A stretch of DNA of 40,396 nt from Gloeomargarita lithophora Alchichica-D10 (GTDB lineage: Bacteria; Cyanobacteriota; Cyanobacteriia; Gloeomargaritales; Gloeomargaritaceae), in assembly GCF_001870225.1 (NCBI RefSeq), contig NZ_CP017675.1, positions 575,284-615,679 of the forward strand, in the 5' to 3' direction. The first letter of the stretch is position 1, and the number at the start of each line of letters is the position of its first letter. Positions 8,246 to 15,589 of the stretch are shown piece by piece. The notes under the pieces were generated by a model, which saw only the letters and a program-made list of their open reading frames with translations, had not been told where the DNA came from and searched no databases. The translations under genes and the position numbers were made by a program.

Positions 8246-8274
8246 TTGAAAGTCAATTTTACTAAGGATATAAT
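8246..8274 (+). promoter_or_regulatory. Consensus sigma-70-type promoter for sbtA-sbtB
   Basis: TTGAAA at 8246-8251 and TATAAT at 8269-8274 are separated by exactly 17 bp, close to the ideal housekeeping consensus. Transcription would start near 8281, leaving a 5' leader of about 310 nt before the sbtA GTG. No other element of comparable quality was seen between the insertion elements and sbtA. Confidence 0.7.
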
Positions 8275-8594
8275 TTTCCGAAATTTTGCCATACACTGTA
8301 TCGTATCGAAAAAACAAGTTGCATAGATTCCGGTCTGTGGGTTGTTTTTTTTTCGATGGAGCGAGATGGCTAATCGCTCACTTTGACCTAGGTAGCTATT
8401 ACCTTTTATCGAATGCAATTCATGTCTGGGTATGGATCACCCCTGATTTATACCTGGCTACATATATGTCGAAGTGAAACCTTATCCTCGGCGGCGCACC
8501 GGGATGAGAATGTGATGGGATGGTGGGGCTAAATTGCTTCACGTTTGCCTACTGTCCTGACCCCTAAATACCTGATTTAAGGAGGAATTACAAC
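8275..8594 (+). other. Long 5' leader region of sbtA with attenuator-like structure
   Basis: No convincing ORF lies here. An outer stem can form between ATCGAAAAAACAA (8305-8317) and TTGTTTTTTTTTCGAT (8342-8357), with three unpaired T. Inside it CATAGA (8322-8327) can pair with TCTGTG (8334-8339) as a small hairpin ending just before the nine-T run. The two pairings compete for the T-run in the manner of a terminator/antiterminator. The rest of the leader ends in the strong ribosome binding site AAGGAGGAATTA at 8579-8590. Confidence 0.45.
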
Positions 8595-9704
8595 GTGGAT
8601 TTCTTGTCTAATTTTTTGTCCGATTTCGTAGCCCAGTTGCAGTCCCCAACCCTTGGTTTTTTGATAGGGGGTATGGTGATTGCCGCCCTCGGTAGCCAAC
8701 TGGAAATTCCCGATGCAATCTGTAAGTTTATCGTCTTTATGTTGCTGATCAAAATTGGCCTGAGCGGCGGTATTGCCATCCGTAATGCCAATCTGACGGA
8801 GATGATCTTGCCCGCAGCGTTTGCTGTGATTATGGGTATCCTGATCGTGTTCATCGGGCTTTACACATTTGCCCGTTTGCCCAAGGTCAGAGTCGTGGAT
8901 GCCCTGGCGACCGCCGGGTTGTTTGGCGCTGTGAGTGGTTCCACCATGGCCGCCGCTCTAACGCAACTGGAAGAACAGAAAATAAACTACGAGCCTTGGG
9001 CGGCTGCGCTCTATCCTTTCATGGACATTCCCGCCCTTGTGACTGCGATTGTGCTGGCCAGTCTTTATCTCAGCAAACGGAGGCGCAATCAGTATCTCAA
9101 AGATGAAGCCTACCTCGGCAAGAACGAGTATCTTAGCGAGCAAGCTGGCGGGTATCCTGGCATCACCGCCCAGGGGTATCCCAGCGATGCCCCAGCCAAG
9201 CGGGTGCAGATATGGCCGATTGTCAAAGAAAGCCTCCAAGGTTCTGCCCTGTCGGCGCTCCTGCTAGGTCTTTTTCTCGGTCTGCTGACCCAGCCGGAAA
9301 GTGTTTACAAGAGTTTCTACGACCCTCTCTTTCGCGGTTTGCTTTCCATACTGATGCTGATCATGGGGATGGAAGCCTGGTCACGGATCGGTGAGTTACG
9401 CAAGGTGGCGCAGTGGTACGCTGTTTATGCGGTGGTGGCACCAATTATTCACGGGTTCATCGCCTTTGGTCTGGGGATGATTGCCCACTACACCACCGGA
9501 TTTAGCTTAGGCGGTGTGGTGATCCTCGCCGTGATCGCCAGTTCCAGTTCAGACATTTCTGGGCCACCCACGTTACGGGCTGGTATCCCGTCGGCAAATC
9601 CTTCCGCCTACATCGGTGCGTCCACGGCCATTGGTACCCCGGTTGCGATTGGCTTGGGCATACCGCTCTACATCGGGCTTGCCCAGACATTGGCGGGCGG
9701 TTAG
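8595..9704 (+). CDS. sbtA: Sodium-dependent bicarbonate transporter SbtA
   Basis: SbtA imports bicarbonate with Na+ across the plasma membrane as part of the carbon-concentrating mechanism and is normally induced at low inorganic carbon. The 369-residue product has about ten hydrophobic segments in two inverted halves, separated by a charged cytosolic loop (about 160-215, beginning LSKRRRNQYL). Family segments are clear: GLSGGIAIRN, GAVSGSTMAA, PFMDIPALVTA and SSSSDISGPPTLRAG. The start is GTG preceded by AAGGAGG at a good distance. Its regulator sbtB follows, and a consensus promoter with a long leader precedes it. Confidence 0.96.
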   Translation: MDFLSNFLSDFVAQLQSPTLGFLIGGMVIAALGSQLEIPDAICKFIVFMLLIKIGLSGGIAIRNANLTEMILPAAFAVIMGILIVFIGLYTFARLPKVRVVDALATAGLFGAVSGSTMAAALTQLEEQKINYEPWAAALYPFMDIPALVTAIVLASLYLSKRRRNQYLKDEAYLGKNEYLSEQAGGYPGITAQGYPSDAPAKRVQIWPIVKESLQGSALSALLLGLFLGLLTQPESVYKSFYDPLFRGLLSILMLIMGMEAWSRIGELRKVAQWYAVYAVVAPIIHGFIAFGLGMIAHYTTGFSLGGVVILAVIASSSSDISGPPTLRAGIPSANPSAYIGASTAIGTPVAIGLGIPLYIGLAQTLAGG

Positions 9705-9799
9705 GGCTGATCGTCTGTCGGTACAATCAACGGTCTATGATTTATGAATCACACACTTGTTCACCCGATGCAATGACTACATCTCAGGAGGAAATCCCC

Positions 9800-10114
9800 A
9801 TGACTCAGCAAGCCAGCAAACTGGTTATCGTCACAGAAAAGTTGCTGCTGAAAAAGATCATTAGGATCATTGACGAAGCTGGGGCGACCGGCTATACGGT
9901 GATGGATGCTGGGGGCAAAGGCAGTCGCAATATCCCCTCGCCGGATCAATCCCCCATTGGCGATATGTACCCGAATATCAAAATTGAGGTACTCACCCGT
10001 AATCGGGATCTGGCTATCAGGATTTCGGATCAGGTGGCAACGCAGTTTTTCGACAATTATTCGGGGATTGCTTATCTGTGTGACGTGGAGGTGCTCCATG
10101 CCCACCAGTTCTGA
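9800..10114 (+). CDS. sbtB: PII-like carbon regulator SbtB
   Basis: SbtB is a trimeric PII-like protein that binds adenine nucleotides including cAMP and controls SbtA at the membrane. The ATG at 9800 (MTQQASKLVIVTEKLLLKKI) is preceded by AGGAGG and is chosen over 21 additional open codons upstream. The 104-residue product has the ferredoxin-like fold pattern, with a T-loop region around SRNIPSPDQSPIGDMYPN. It ends in CDVEVLHAHQF and lacks the extra C-terminal cysteine loop (CGPxGC type) found in some SbtB proteins. It lies 95 bp after sbtA and is presumably co-transcribed. Confidence 0.93.
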   Translation: MTQQASKLVIVTEKLLLKKIIRIIDEAGATGYTVMDAGGKGSRNIPSPDQSPIGDMYPNIKIEVLTRNRDLAIRISDQVATQFFDNYSGIAYLCDVEVLHAHQF

Positions 10115-10386
10115 CGCAAGACCCCAGTAATGTAGCAATCCCACCCGATAGCCTGCGTGGCGTAGCCATTAGCCTGCCTGGGTTGGGAATGGGATAGGGG
10201 TCTGGGCTGACCACGACCGAAAAGATTTCTTTATCAGTTCCCCACCGATTAAATGTAAAGTTTTATAAATGAATCGGGGGTCGCAATTGTTACTTAATAT
10301 GGAGAGAGGAAGATTTCAGTTAGGTTGAAGCGATCGCTAAAACTGGACTGGGATTGTCCAACTCTGAGAAATCTTGGTGAGAACTG
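10115..10386. other. Intergenic region with a truncated insertion element and one HIP1 site
   Basis: A fragment of a type I element (TAGCAATCCCACCCGATAGC then a GGCGTAGCC-type insert, 10133 to about 10171) lacks the core and the other end. AGACCCC and GGGGTCT flank it about 80 bp apart. A single HIP1 octamer GCGATCGC is at 10330-10337. No ORF is supported. The stretch could be the sbtAB 3' UTR or could encode a small RNA ending at the following terminator. Confidence 0.5.
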
Positions 10387-10418
10387 GCCGGTTCTGGATG
10401 GAATCCGGCTCTTTTTTT
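10387..10418 (+). terminator. Intrinsic terminator on the + strand, after sbtAB
   Basis: GCCGGTTC pairs with GAATCCGGC (one bulged T) around the loop TGGATG and is followed by TCTTTTTTT. This is a textbook rho-independent structure reading rightward. Its U-run coincides with the TAA stop of the convergent kinase gene. It probably ends the sbtAB transcript, or a separate short RNA starting in the 270 bp upstream. Confidence 0.75.
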
Positions 10419-11901
10419 AGGGACAATTTCCCCACAAGACGGCACTACAGTCCTTGATCCGGGTTTCTAGTTGGGTGATTTCTTGCTGGGATTGGGCTTT
10501 GATTTGGGCGATTTCGCTGGCGGCTGAGCCGGGGTTACTAATGGCATCCAGTTCGCCTAAGACCTTCTGCCATTGGGCCTTAGCGGTTTGGAGTTCTTCG
10601 AGGGTTTTGGCTTGGGCGGTGCTTTGGCTGGCTTGGGTAACCAGGGTGCGGGCTTGGGTCAAGGCGGCGGGCGTGGGTTTGGGCACCAGTTGTTGCCAGC
10701 CGAACCAGCCCCCCGTAACCAGTACCACCAGGGCGACCGCCCCCCCAGCCACCCAGGGGAGGGGGTTTTGGGTTGATGATTGGGGAGCCTTGGCTTTGGC
10801 CGGTTCCGGCATCATTACCGTGGGGGTAACCAGGGGAGCCGCTTCCGTGCGGTCTGTATCGCTGGCGGGTGCCGTTAAATTGCCCACTAAATTGCCCGCC
10901 GGTACGGTCGCATCGGCAGCAACGGTGGGGCTAATATCCTGAGCCACCTGGGATGCGGGGGTCGTGGGCGCAATCTCAAAAGGGGTGGTGGGGGTGTGGG
11001 GTTGGGCTTCCCGGTAGGTGGGTTCGGCCACCCGCAGGGCTAAGTTCACCGCCGCTGTAGTCGGACTTACTGCCAGTTGGGGCAAACCGGCCAACAGGGG
11101 TTGCAAATCCTGAAATACTTCTTCGGCCCGTTGGTAGCGTTGGCTGAAGTGGTAGCGCACCATTTTGGTCAGAATTTGGGTCAATTCGGGGCTGGCATTG
11201 GCGCGGTCTTGCCAGAGAATCTCGCCGGTGTCCATATCTTCGGGTAAATCCCGTGGATGCACCCCGGTCAGGGCTTGAATCCCCATCATCCCCAGGGCAT
11301 ACAGGTCACTGCTAAAGCGGGGCTTGCCGCTGGATTGCTCCGTGGGCATATAGCCTTGGGTGCCGATTCCCACCGTATGGCTGGCTTCCTTGGGGGTTTC
11401 GCCTTCGATTTGCAAGTGTTTCACCGCCCCAAAATCAATCAGCACCAAATTCCCATCCCCCTGGCGCCGGATCAGATTGCTGGGTTTCAAATCCCGGTGG
11501 ATCACCCCCTGGTTGTGGATAAATTGCAGAATTTGCAGGACATCCGTCAGGAAGGTCAACACCCACCCCTCCCCAAACACCCGCCCGGCACCCAATTCCT
11601 GCGCCAGGGTATAGCCGGGGACATATTCTTCTACTAAATAAAATTCTTGCTTTTGCTCAAAAAAGGCCAACAACTGGGGAATCTGGGAATGGCGGAGTTT
11701 TTCTAGGGTTTCCGCTTCTTTGTAAAATAATCGGCGGGCGATCTCCATGGTTTGCTGGTTGTGGCTCCCGTGGAGCATTTTCACCACGCACTGGGGTTGC
11801 CCCGGACGTTTGGTATCCTGCGCCACAAAGGTTTTGCCAAACCCACCGGCGGCCAGGGTTTCAATAATCCGATACCGCCCGTCCAGCAACTGGTTGATCA
11901 C
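10417..11901 (-). CDS. Membrane-anchored serine/threonine protein kinase
   Basis: The 494-residue protein has a complete Hanks-type kinase domain: glycine loop AAGGFGKTF, Lys41 in CVVKML, catalytic loop HRDLKPSN (Asp137), DFG (Asp156) and a TQGYMPTEQ activation segment. A Pro/Thr-rich linker, one membrane segment (about 380-405) and a Cys-containing extracytoplasmic tail ending DCSAVLWGNCP follow. The GTG at 11901 is preferred over one six codons upstream because MINQLLDGRYRI matches the family start and overlaps the stop of the upstream FIST gene as GTGA. The coupling implies that the FIST protein and the kinase act together. Confidence 0.92.
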   Translation of the reverse strand: MINQLLDGRYRIIETLAAGGFGKTFVAQDTKRPGQPQCVVKMLHGSHNQQTMEIARRLFYKEAETLEKLRHSQIPQLLAFFEQKQEFYLVEEYVPGYTLAQELGAGRVFGEGWVLTFLTDVLQILQFIHNQGVIHRDLKPSNLIRRQGDGNLVLIDFGAVKHLQIEGETPKEASHTVGIGTQGYMPTEQSSGKPRFSSDLYALGMMGIQALTGVHPRDLPEDMDTGEILWQDRANASPELTQILTKMVRYHFSQRYQRAEEVFQDLQPLLAGLPQLAVSPTTAAVNLALRVAEPTYREAQPHTPTTPFEIAPTTPASQVAQDISPTVAADATVPAGNLVGNLTAPASDTDRTEAAPLVTPTVMMPEPAKAKAPQSSTQNPLPWVAGGAVALVVLVTGGWFGWQQLVPKPTPAALTQARTLVTQASQSTAQAKTLEELQTAKAQWQKVLGELDAISNPGSAASEIAQIKAQSQQEITQLETRIKDCSAVLWGNCP

Positions 11902-13133
11902 GGTTCCCCCGCGTACCACAGCACAAAAACCGAGGTATAGCCGTGCAGGTAGGTGGTATCCCCCACCGGGCCAATCTCGCCATTACAAAAGCATCCCGAC
12001 AAGGCCGTGGCGGGCACATAGCTCTGGAACAACTGGGAATCCACATCCGCCCGACCGTAGAGATGTTCCCCCCGCCCCAAACAGGCGAACATCAAGGCTC
12101 CCAAAGGCGGTTCCGGGTGGTGCCGCACATGGCTGGCCAGGAGTTGTTGCAAATCCGTGGTCGAGGTTTGGGCATCCCGCAGGTGAAACTGCACCCGCTG
12201 TCCCGGGCGCACCCGGTCACCGATGGCAATCGCCCCATGCCGGGGGTCAATCCCCAACAAATTGCGAATCAAAAAATCCGTCTGGGTCAATTCCTGCTTA
12301 AATTCATCCCCCACCACCCCAATATGCAAACCGGATTGCGCCAGTTCCCGGTCGTTATCGTCCAAATTTTGGATCAGGTTTTGCAACACCTGCAAGGGCG
12401 TGCGGTCTTCTAGTCCCAGAATGATATTGCGTTCCCCGCGGGTGACCCGGTAGGGTTCCCCAATCGGACGACACCCCTGCGCCACAATCGCCTCCGCCCG
12501 CAGACCCGCCAGGGCCACCCCCACCACCCCCTGGCGCACCCATTCCCGCTGGCAAAACAAGCCATCCCCCACCAAGCCCCCGGCCTTGACACTGCGGGGA
12601 TAGGCGTAGTCCAAGCCCTGCACCACATCGGTAATCTGGCTAGTGGCTGGGTCGGCCAGCAAAATGAAATGGGGTTCCTGGTCGGGGTCAAGGCCAATCA
12701 TATCCACCCACGCCTGGGGCGGGCTATCCAAATCCGGCAACTGCTCCGAGGATAAAATAAAAGGCCGTACCTCTACCCCCGGCAAACGGGCAACGGTCAA
12801 CGCCAACGCCGGTTTCCCCTCCACCTCCCGGGCGGCACCATCGGGCAAAGAACCAATAATGCCACTCCCCCCGCACCCAATCAAACACCGCACCGATAGA
12901 TATTCATGCAGTAGCGGCAGGAGGCGGGAGTATTCGCTGGCAAAACTATCACTAATAAATAAAATCGCTAAATCTACCGTTCCCATGCCCTGCACCTGCG
13001 CCGTCACCTCCTGAATCGCCCGTTCCAGGGAGACTTGGGTGGAAAGCGCATTCATCCACAGGGGCTGGGTGATATTGGTTTCCGCATCCACAAAACGTTC
13101 CATGGGTGACAATTTTATCCCCAGTGTACTCAT
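11898..13133 (-). CDS. FIST-domain sensory protein (FIST_N + FIST_C)
   Basis: FIST domains are predicted small-ligand sensors (amino acids have been proposed) in signalling proteins. The 411-residue product has FIST_N features (LSTQVSLERAIQEV, DLAILFISDSFASEY, LIGCGGSGIIG) and FIST_C features (NLLGIDPRHGAIAIGDRVRPGQRVQFHLRDA, split here as NLLGIDPRHG and VRPGQRVQFHLRDA; then LMFACLGRGEHLYG and GCFCNGEIGPVG). There is no output domain and no membrane segment. Its TGA overlaps the kinase GTG by 4 bp, so the kinase is the likely output. An internal ATG ten codons in (MERFVDAET) is an alternative start. Confidence 0.88.
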   Translation of the reverse strand: MSTLGIKLSPMERFVDAETNITQPLWMNALSTQVSLERAIQEVTAQVQGMGTVDLAILFISDSFASEYSRLLPLLHEYLSVRCLIGCGGSGIIGSLPDGAAREVEGKPALALTVARLPGVEVRPFILSSEQLPDLDSPPQAWVDMIGLDPDQEPHFILLADPATSQITDVVQGLDYAYPRSVKAGGLVGDGLFCQREWVRQGVVGVALAGLRAEAIVAQGCRPIGEPYRVTRGERNIILGLEDRTPLQVLQNLIQNLDDNDRELAQSGLHIGVVGDEFKQELTQTDFLIRNLLGIDPRHGAIAIGDRVRPGQRVQFHLRDAQTSTTDLQQLLASHVRHHPEPPLGALMFACLGRGEHLYGRADVDSQLFQSYVPATALSGCFCNGEIGPVGDTTYLHGYTSVFVLWYAGEP

Positions 13134-13226
13134 TTAATACCAGTCAGTGTAGCCGATAGGGTTGCCTTTGTGGGGCGGACATACTGACATGGTAAAAGTA
13201 GAGATAGGCAATTCACACAGGTGCCG

Positions 13227-14141
13227 ATGGTCTCCCATAGCGTTTTTCATCAACCCAGTGCCCCCGGACCCCAGGTGATTATCCACGGTGGGGCGGGTGC
13301 CACCCTCAAAAGTAAAGGGGCAGTCCCACCCCTACGGGAGTCTCTTTATCATATTGTTCGTACTATTTATAATCATTTAACCCAGGGGATGGGTGCGGTG
13401 GAAGCGGTGGTCATCGGTTGTCAACTGCTAGAAGATGACCCCCAATTCAACGCCGGGACGGGAGCGGTTCTGCAATCCGACGGCCAGGTGCGTTTGAGTG
13501 CCGCCTTGATGGACGGTCGTACCCAAACCTTTAGCGGGGTGATCAATGCTCAGCGGGTGCAGTATCCGATTACTTTGGCAGAGTTTTTACAAACCCAAAA
13601 TGACCGGGTGATTGCCGATGCGGGCACGGTGGAACTGGCACGGGAATTGCATACCCCCTTGTACAATCCCATTACCCCCAAACGCTTGCAAGAATGGGTG
13701 AACGAAAGCAAAGACGGGGCGTTGATGAATCTGGTCAGTGAAATGGGCACCATTGGGGTGGTGGTGCGGGATACCCAGGGGCATTTGGCGGCGGGCACCT
13801 CCACGGGTGGCAAGGGGGGCGAACGCATCGGGCGGGTGAGCGATTCCGCCATGCCTGCGGGCACCTACGCCAATGATTGTGCCGCCATTAGCTGTACGGG
13901 GATTGGCGAGGATATTATCAACGAATGTCTTGCCGCCCGGATTGTCCTGCGGGTCACGGATGGCCTGGATTTACACCAAGCCTTTGAGCGGTCATTGGCG
14001 GAATCTGCCCAACGGGGGCGGGATTTGGGAGCCATCGGTTTGGATGCCCAGGGCAATATCGCCTGGGGTAAAACCACCGAGGTCATTTTAGCGGCCTATG
14101 GTACGAACAATATTGTGGGAGATGCCCTACCGACCGCATAG
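13227..14141 (+). CDS. Isoaspartyl peptidase / plant-type L-asparaginase (Ntn hydrolase)
   Basis: The enzyme is made as one chain that cleaves itself before a threonine, which becomes the nucleophile. It then hydrolyses beta-aspartyl dipeptides and asparagine. In the 304-residue product the N-terminal block VIIHGGAGA, the FNAGTGAVLQSDG region and the cleavage site EMG/TIGVVV (Thr175) are all visible, followed by STGGKGGERIGRV and GTYANDCAA. A GTG two codons upstream is an alternative start. Cyanobacteria use such enzymes in cyanophycin dipeptide (beta-Asp-Arg) breakdown, which is a likely role here. Its 3' end overlaps the next, convergent gene by 15 bp. Confidence 0.93.
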   Translation: MVSHSVFHQPSAPGPQVIIHGGAGATLKSKGAVPPLRESLYHIVRTIYNHLTQGMGAVEAVVIGCQLLEDDPQFNAGTGAVLQSDGQVRLSAALMDGRTQTFSGVINAQRVQYPITLAEFLQTQNDRVIADAGTVELARELHTPLYNPITPKRLQEWVNESKDGALMNLVSEMGTIGVVVRDTQGHLAAGTSTGGKGGERIGRVSDSAMPAGTYANDCAAISCTGIGEDIINECLAARIVLRVTDGLDLHQAFERSLAESAQRGRDLGAIGLDAQGNIAWGKTTEVILAAYGTNNIVGDALPTA

Positions 14142-14522
14142 TACATCGTAATAATAGCCCCTGCCCCCCGCCGCCGGGGTGTAGTTGGCCGACCAGTCTT
14201 TTTGGTTCAGGGATTTCCAGCCATTGGTGGCGGGGAAGGTTTTGCTGGGGCTAAACGCCACTTTTTTATTGAAACATTCTCCCCAGGCATACACCTGTTG
14301 GGGTGCGCCGGATTTTTGGCCGTTGGTGAGGATTTGTTGCTGAAACGCTCCCCGTTTGATGCCATCGGCGACCATTTCCACCGACCCAACCAAGCTGGCC
14401 TCCACCCCACAGCCACTCCCACACCCATAACTGAAGGTTTTAGGAGCAGTTTTAGGAGCCGCTAGAGCCGTACCTCCCAGCACCAGAGTTACTGTGATTG
14501 CTAACCAATTATTGATGCCCAT
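14127..14522 (-). CDS. Small secreted hypothetical protein
   Basis: The 131-residue product starts with a signal peptide (MGINNWLAITVTLVLGGTALA, cleavage near AxA at about residue 22). The mature part has paired cysteines (YGCGSGCGVE) plus two more (GECFN, DVLCGR), suggesting two disulfides in the periplasm. No known domain is recognised. It converges on the asparaginase gene with a 15-bp overlap. A chimeric insertion element lies 34 bp upstream of its start, so its promoter may include element sequence. Confidence 0.65.
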   Translation of the reverse strand: MGINNWLAITVTLVLGGTALAAPKTAPKTFSYGCGSGCGVEASLVGSVEMVADGIKRGAFQQQILTNGQKSGAPQQVYAWGECFNKKVAFSPSKTFPATNGWKSLNQKDWSANYTPAAGGRGYYYDVLCGR

Positions 14523-14555
14523 GTTTCCCCTCGCAAAAACAGTTTTATTTTATAA

Positions 14556-14706
14556 AGACACTGCTAAAAATAGGTCGCAGGGATAGCCCCCCGCTTCTGG
14601 TTCTCCAGAATTTCTGTTTACTAAATGGCTATGTCCCGCGGACACACTGCGCTATCATCACGCAGGCTGATGGCTACGCCACGCAGTCTATCGGGTGGGA
14701 TTGCTA
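14556..14706 (+). mobile_element. Chimeric MITE: type II left end joined to type I right end
   Basis: The left end AGACACTGCTAAAAATAGG matches the type II end of the 30648 copy (reverse complement), while the right half (GAATTTCTGTTTACTAAATGGC, split here as GAATTTCTGTTT and ACTAAATGGC, to GGATTGCTA) is type I with the long GGCTACGCCACGC insert. The switch falls at the shared core GGTCGCAGGGATAGCCCCCC. This looks like recombination between the two families through the core. Its last TA is the target of the next element. Confidence 0.65.
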
Positions 14707-14803
14707 TAGCAATCCTATTTGAATTTAGAACAGCGGTCGCAGGGGCACCGCCCCCGTAATTGGTTCTGTGGAATTTCTGTTTGTAAATCGTGCCATATTG
14801 CTA
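14707..14803 (+). mobile_element. Type I MITE-like element (97 bp)
   Basis: The ends are TAGCAATCC and ATATTGCTA with TA on each side (14705-14706 and 14804-14805). Length equals the copy at 860-956 and the core GCGGTCGCAGGGGCACCGCC is intact. Its left junction with the preceding element forms the perfect 18-bp palindrome GGATTGCTATAGCAATCC (14698-14715). It sits directly before a gene remnant. Confidence 0.78.
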
Positions 14804-14805
14804 TA

Positions 14806-14982
14806 CACAAAGTTAAAGGCGTGAAACAGGCAATTTATCGAGCTGATATTGATAAAATCTCTGGGTGGCGGATTCATGTTCAATACATCAATGGACAACT
14901 TCATCTCAAAGATATTATCGAAGGTAAAAGACACGACGATGTACTGGAGGTAATTAAATCTAAAAAAATCCGTTATGAATAA
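14806..14982 (+). pseudogene. 5'-truncated hypothetical gene downstream of a type I element
   Basis: The frame from HKVKGVKQAIYRADIDK to SKKIRYE is protein-like (alternating charged and aromatic residues, RADIDKISGWRIHVQ, KRHDDVLEVI) and base composition is AT-rich. The open frame continues upstream into the 97-bp element, where the translation (SQGHRPRNWFC) is clearly element sequence. The original start was therefore probably lost when the element inserted. A GTG at 14821 could still give a 53-residue protein. The family is not recognised. Confidence 0.4.
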
Positions 14983-14995
14983 TCGCCATTTTGGA

Positions 14996-15021
14996 ACAAG
15001 CGGGCATGGCACCCTGCTTGT
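14996..15021. terminator. Hairpin between convergent genes
   Basis: ACAAGCGGG pairs with CCC-T-GCTTGT (nine pairs, one bulged T) around a 7-nt loop. It lies between the gene remnant ending at 14982 and the thioredoxin gene ending at 15049. There is no T-run on either strand, so it could be a bidirectional RNA-stabilising hairpin rather than an intrinsic terminator. Confidence 0.45.
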
Positions 15022-15048
15022 CTCTGAAAATTAGGATAGGATTAACCC

Positions 15049-15399
15049 CTAAACCGAGGCCACCGTGGGTACGGTTAAAATGGCTTCCACCGCTTGATGC
15101 AATTGTTGATACAGTTGATCCCGGCTTTGGAAGGTTTCCACCCGATGCTGTACCTGCCCATCCTGGATCACCAATAGGGTGGGTAGCATCCGCAGGCGAT
15201 AACGACTCGATAGGTGTAAACTTTCATCGGCGTTGACTCCCACCAAGCACATCTGATTACCGTACTGCTCTTGTAATTGAGCCAGTAGCGGTTCGACCAA
15301 ACGGCAAAGACCGCACCAGGGGGCGGAAAAATGGACAACAACCGGCACATTTGCCTGTAAAACTTGGGGAGTAAAGTCGGCTTCTGAAATAAATTTCAC
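15049..15399 (-). CDS. Thioredoxin-family protein with WCGLC active site
   Basis: The 116-residue protein has the thioredoxin fold: VVVHFSAPWCGLC with the redox pair Cys29/Cys32, VGVNADE, and the cis-proline loop RMLPTLLV. The active site reads WCGLC instead of the classic WCGPC; replacing that proline usually changes redox potential or partner choice. There is no signal peptide, so it acts in the cytosol. It is divergent from acs. The C-terminal extension AILTVPTVASV is short and not informative. Confidence 0.9.
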   Translation of the reverse strand: MKFISEADFTPQVLQANVPVVVHFSAPWCGLCRLVEPLLAQLQEQYGNQMCLVGVNADESLHLSSRYRLRMLPTLLVIQDGQVQHRVETFQSRDQLYQQLHQAVEAILTVPTVASV

Positions 15400-15589
15400 G
15401 GGGTGAATCCTAATGGACGTTTATAAAGTGTTTTTATCATAACAGGTCGGGGATCACGGGGCTAGGGGTTGGGATCGCCGCAAATGCAAAATTTTTGTAA
15501 ACTAAAATCTATGATTTAATCCTTTGTACTAACAGGAGATGCCGTCAAGATACGGTACCATAATCCTATGGCGGGCAATGGAGATAAGG

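Noticed and set aside
8233-8477. Two short overlapping open frames upstream of sbtA
   Set aside because: They lie in the AT-rich leader, lack ribosome binding sites and show no protein-like pattern; the region is better read as promoter and leader.
10330-10337. HIP1 octamer GCGATCGC as a regulatory site
   Set aside because: HIP1 is a generic cyanobacterial repeat; a single copy gives no evidence of function here. Its apparent rarity in the window was not counted exhaustively.
10454-10942. Open frame on the + strand, 162 codons
   Set aside because: Antisense shadow of the Pro/Ala-rich linker and tail of the Ser/Thr kinase; Trp/Ser-rich translation without domain features.
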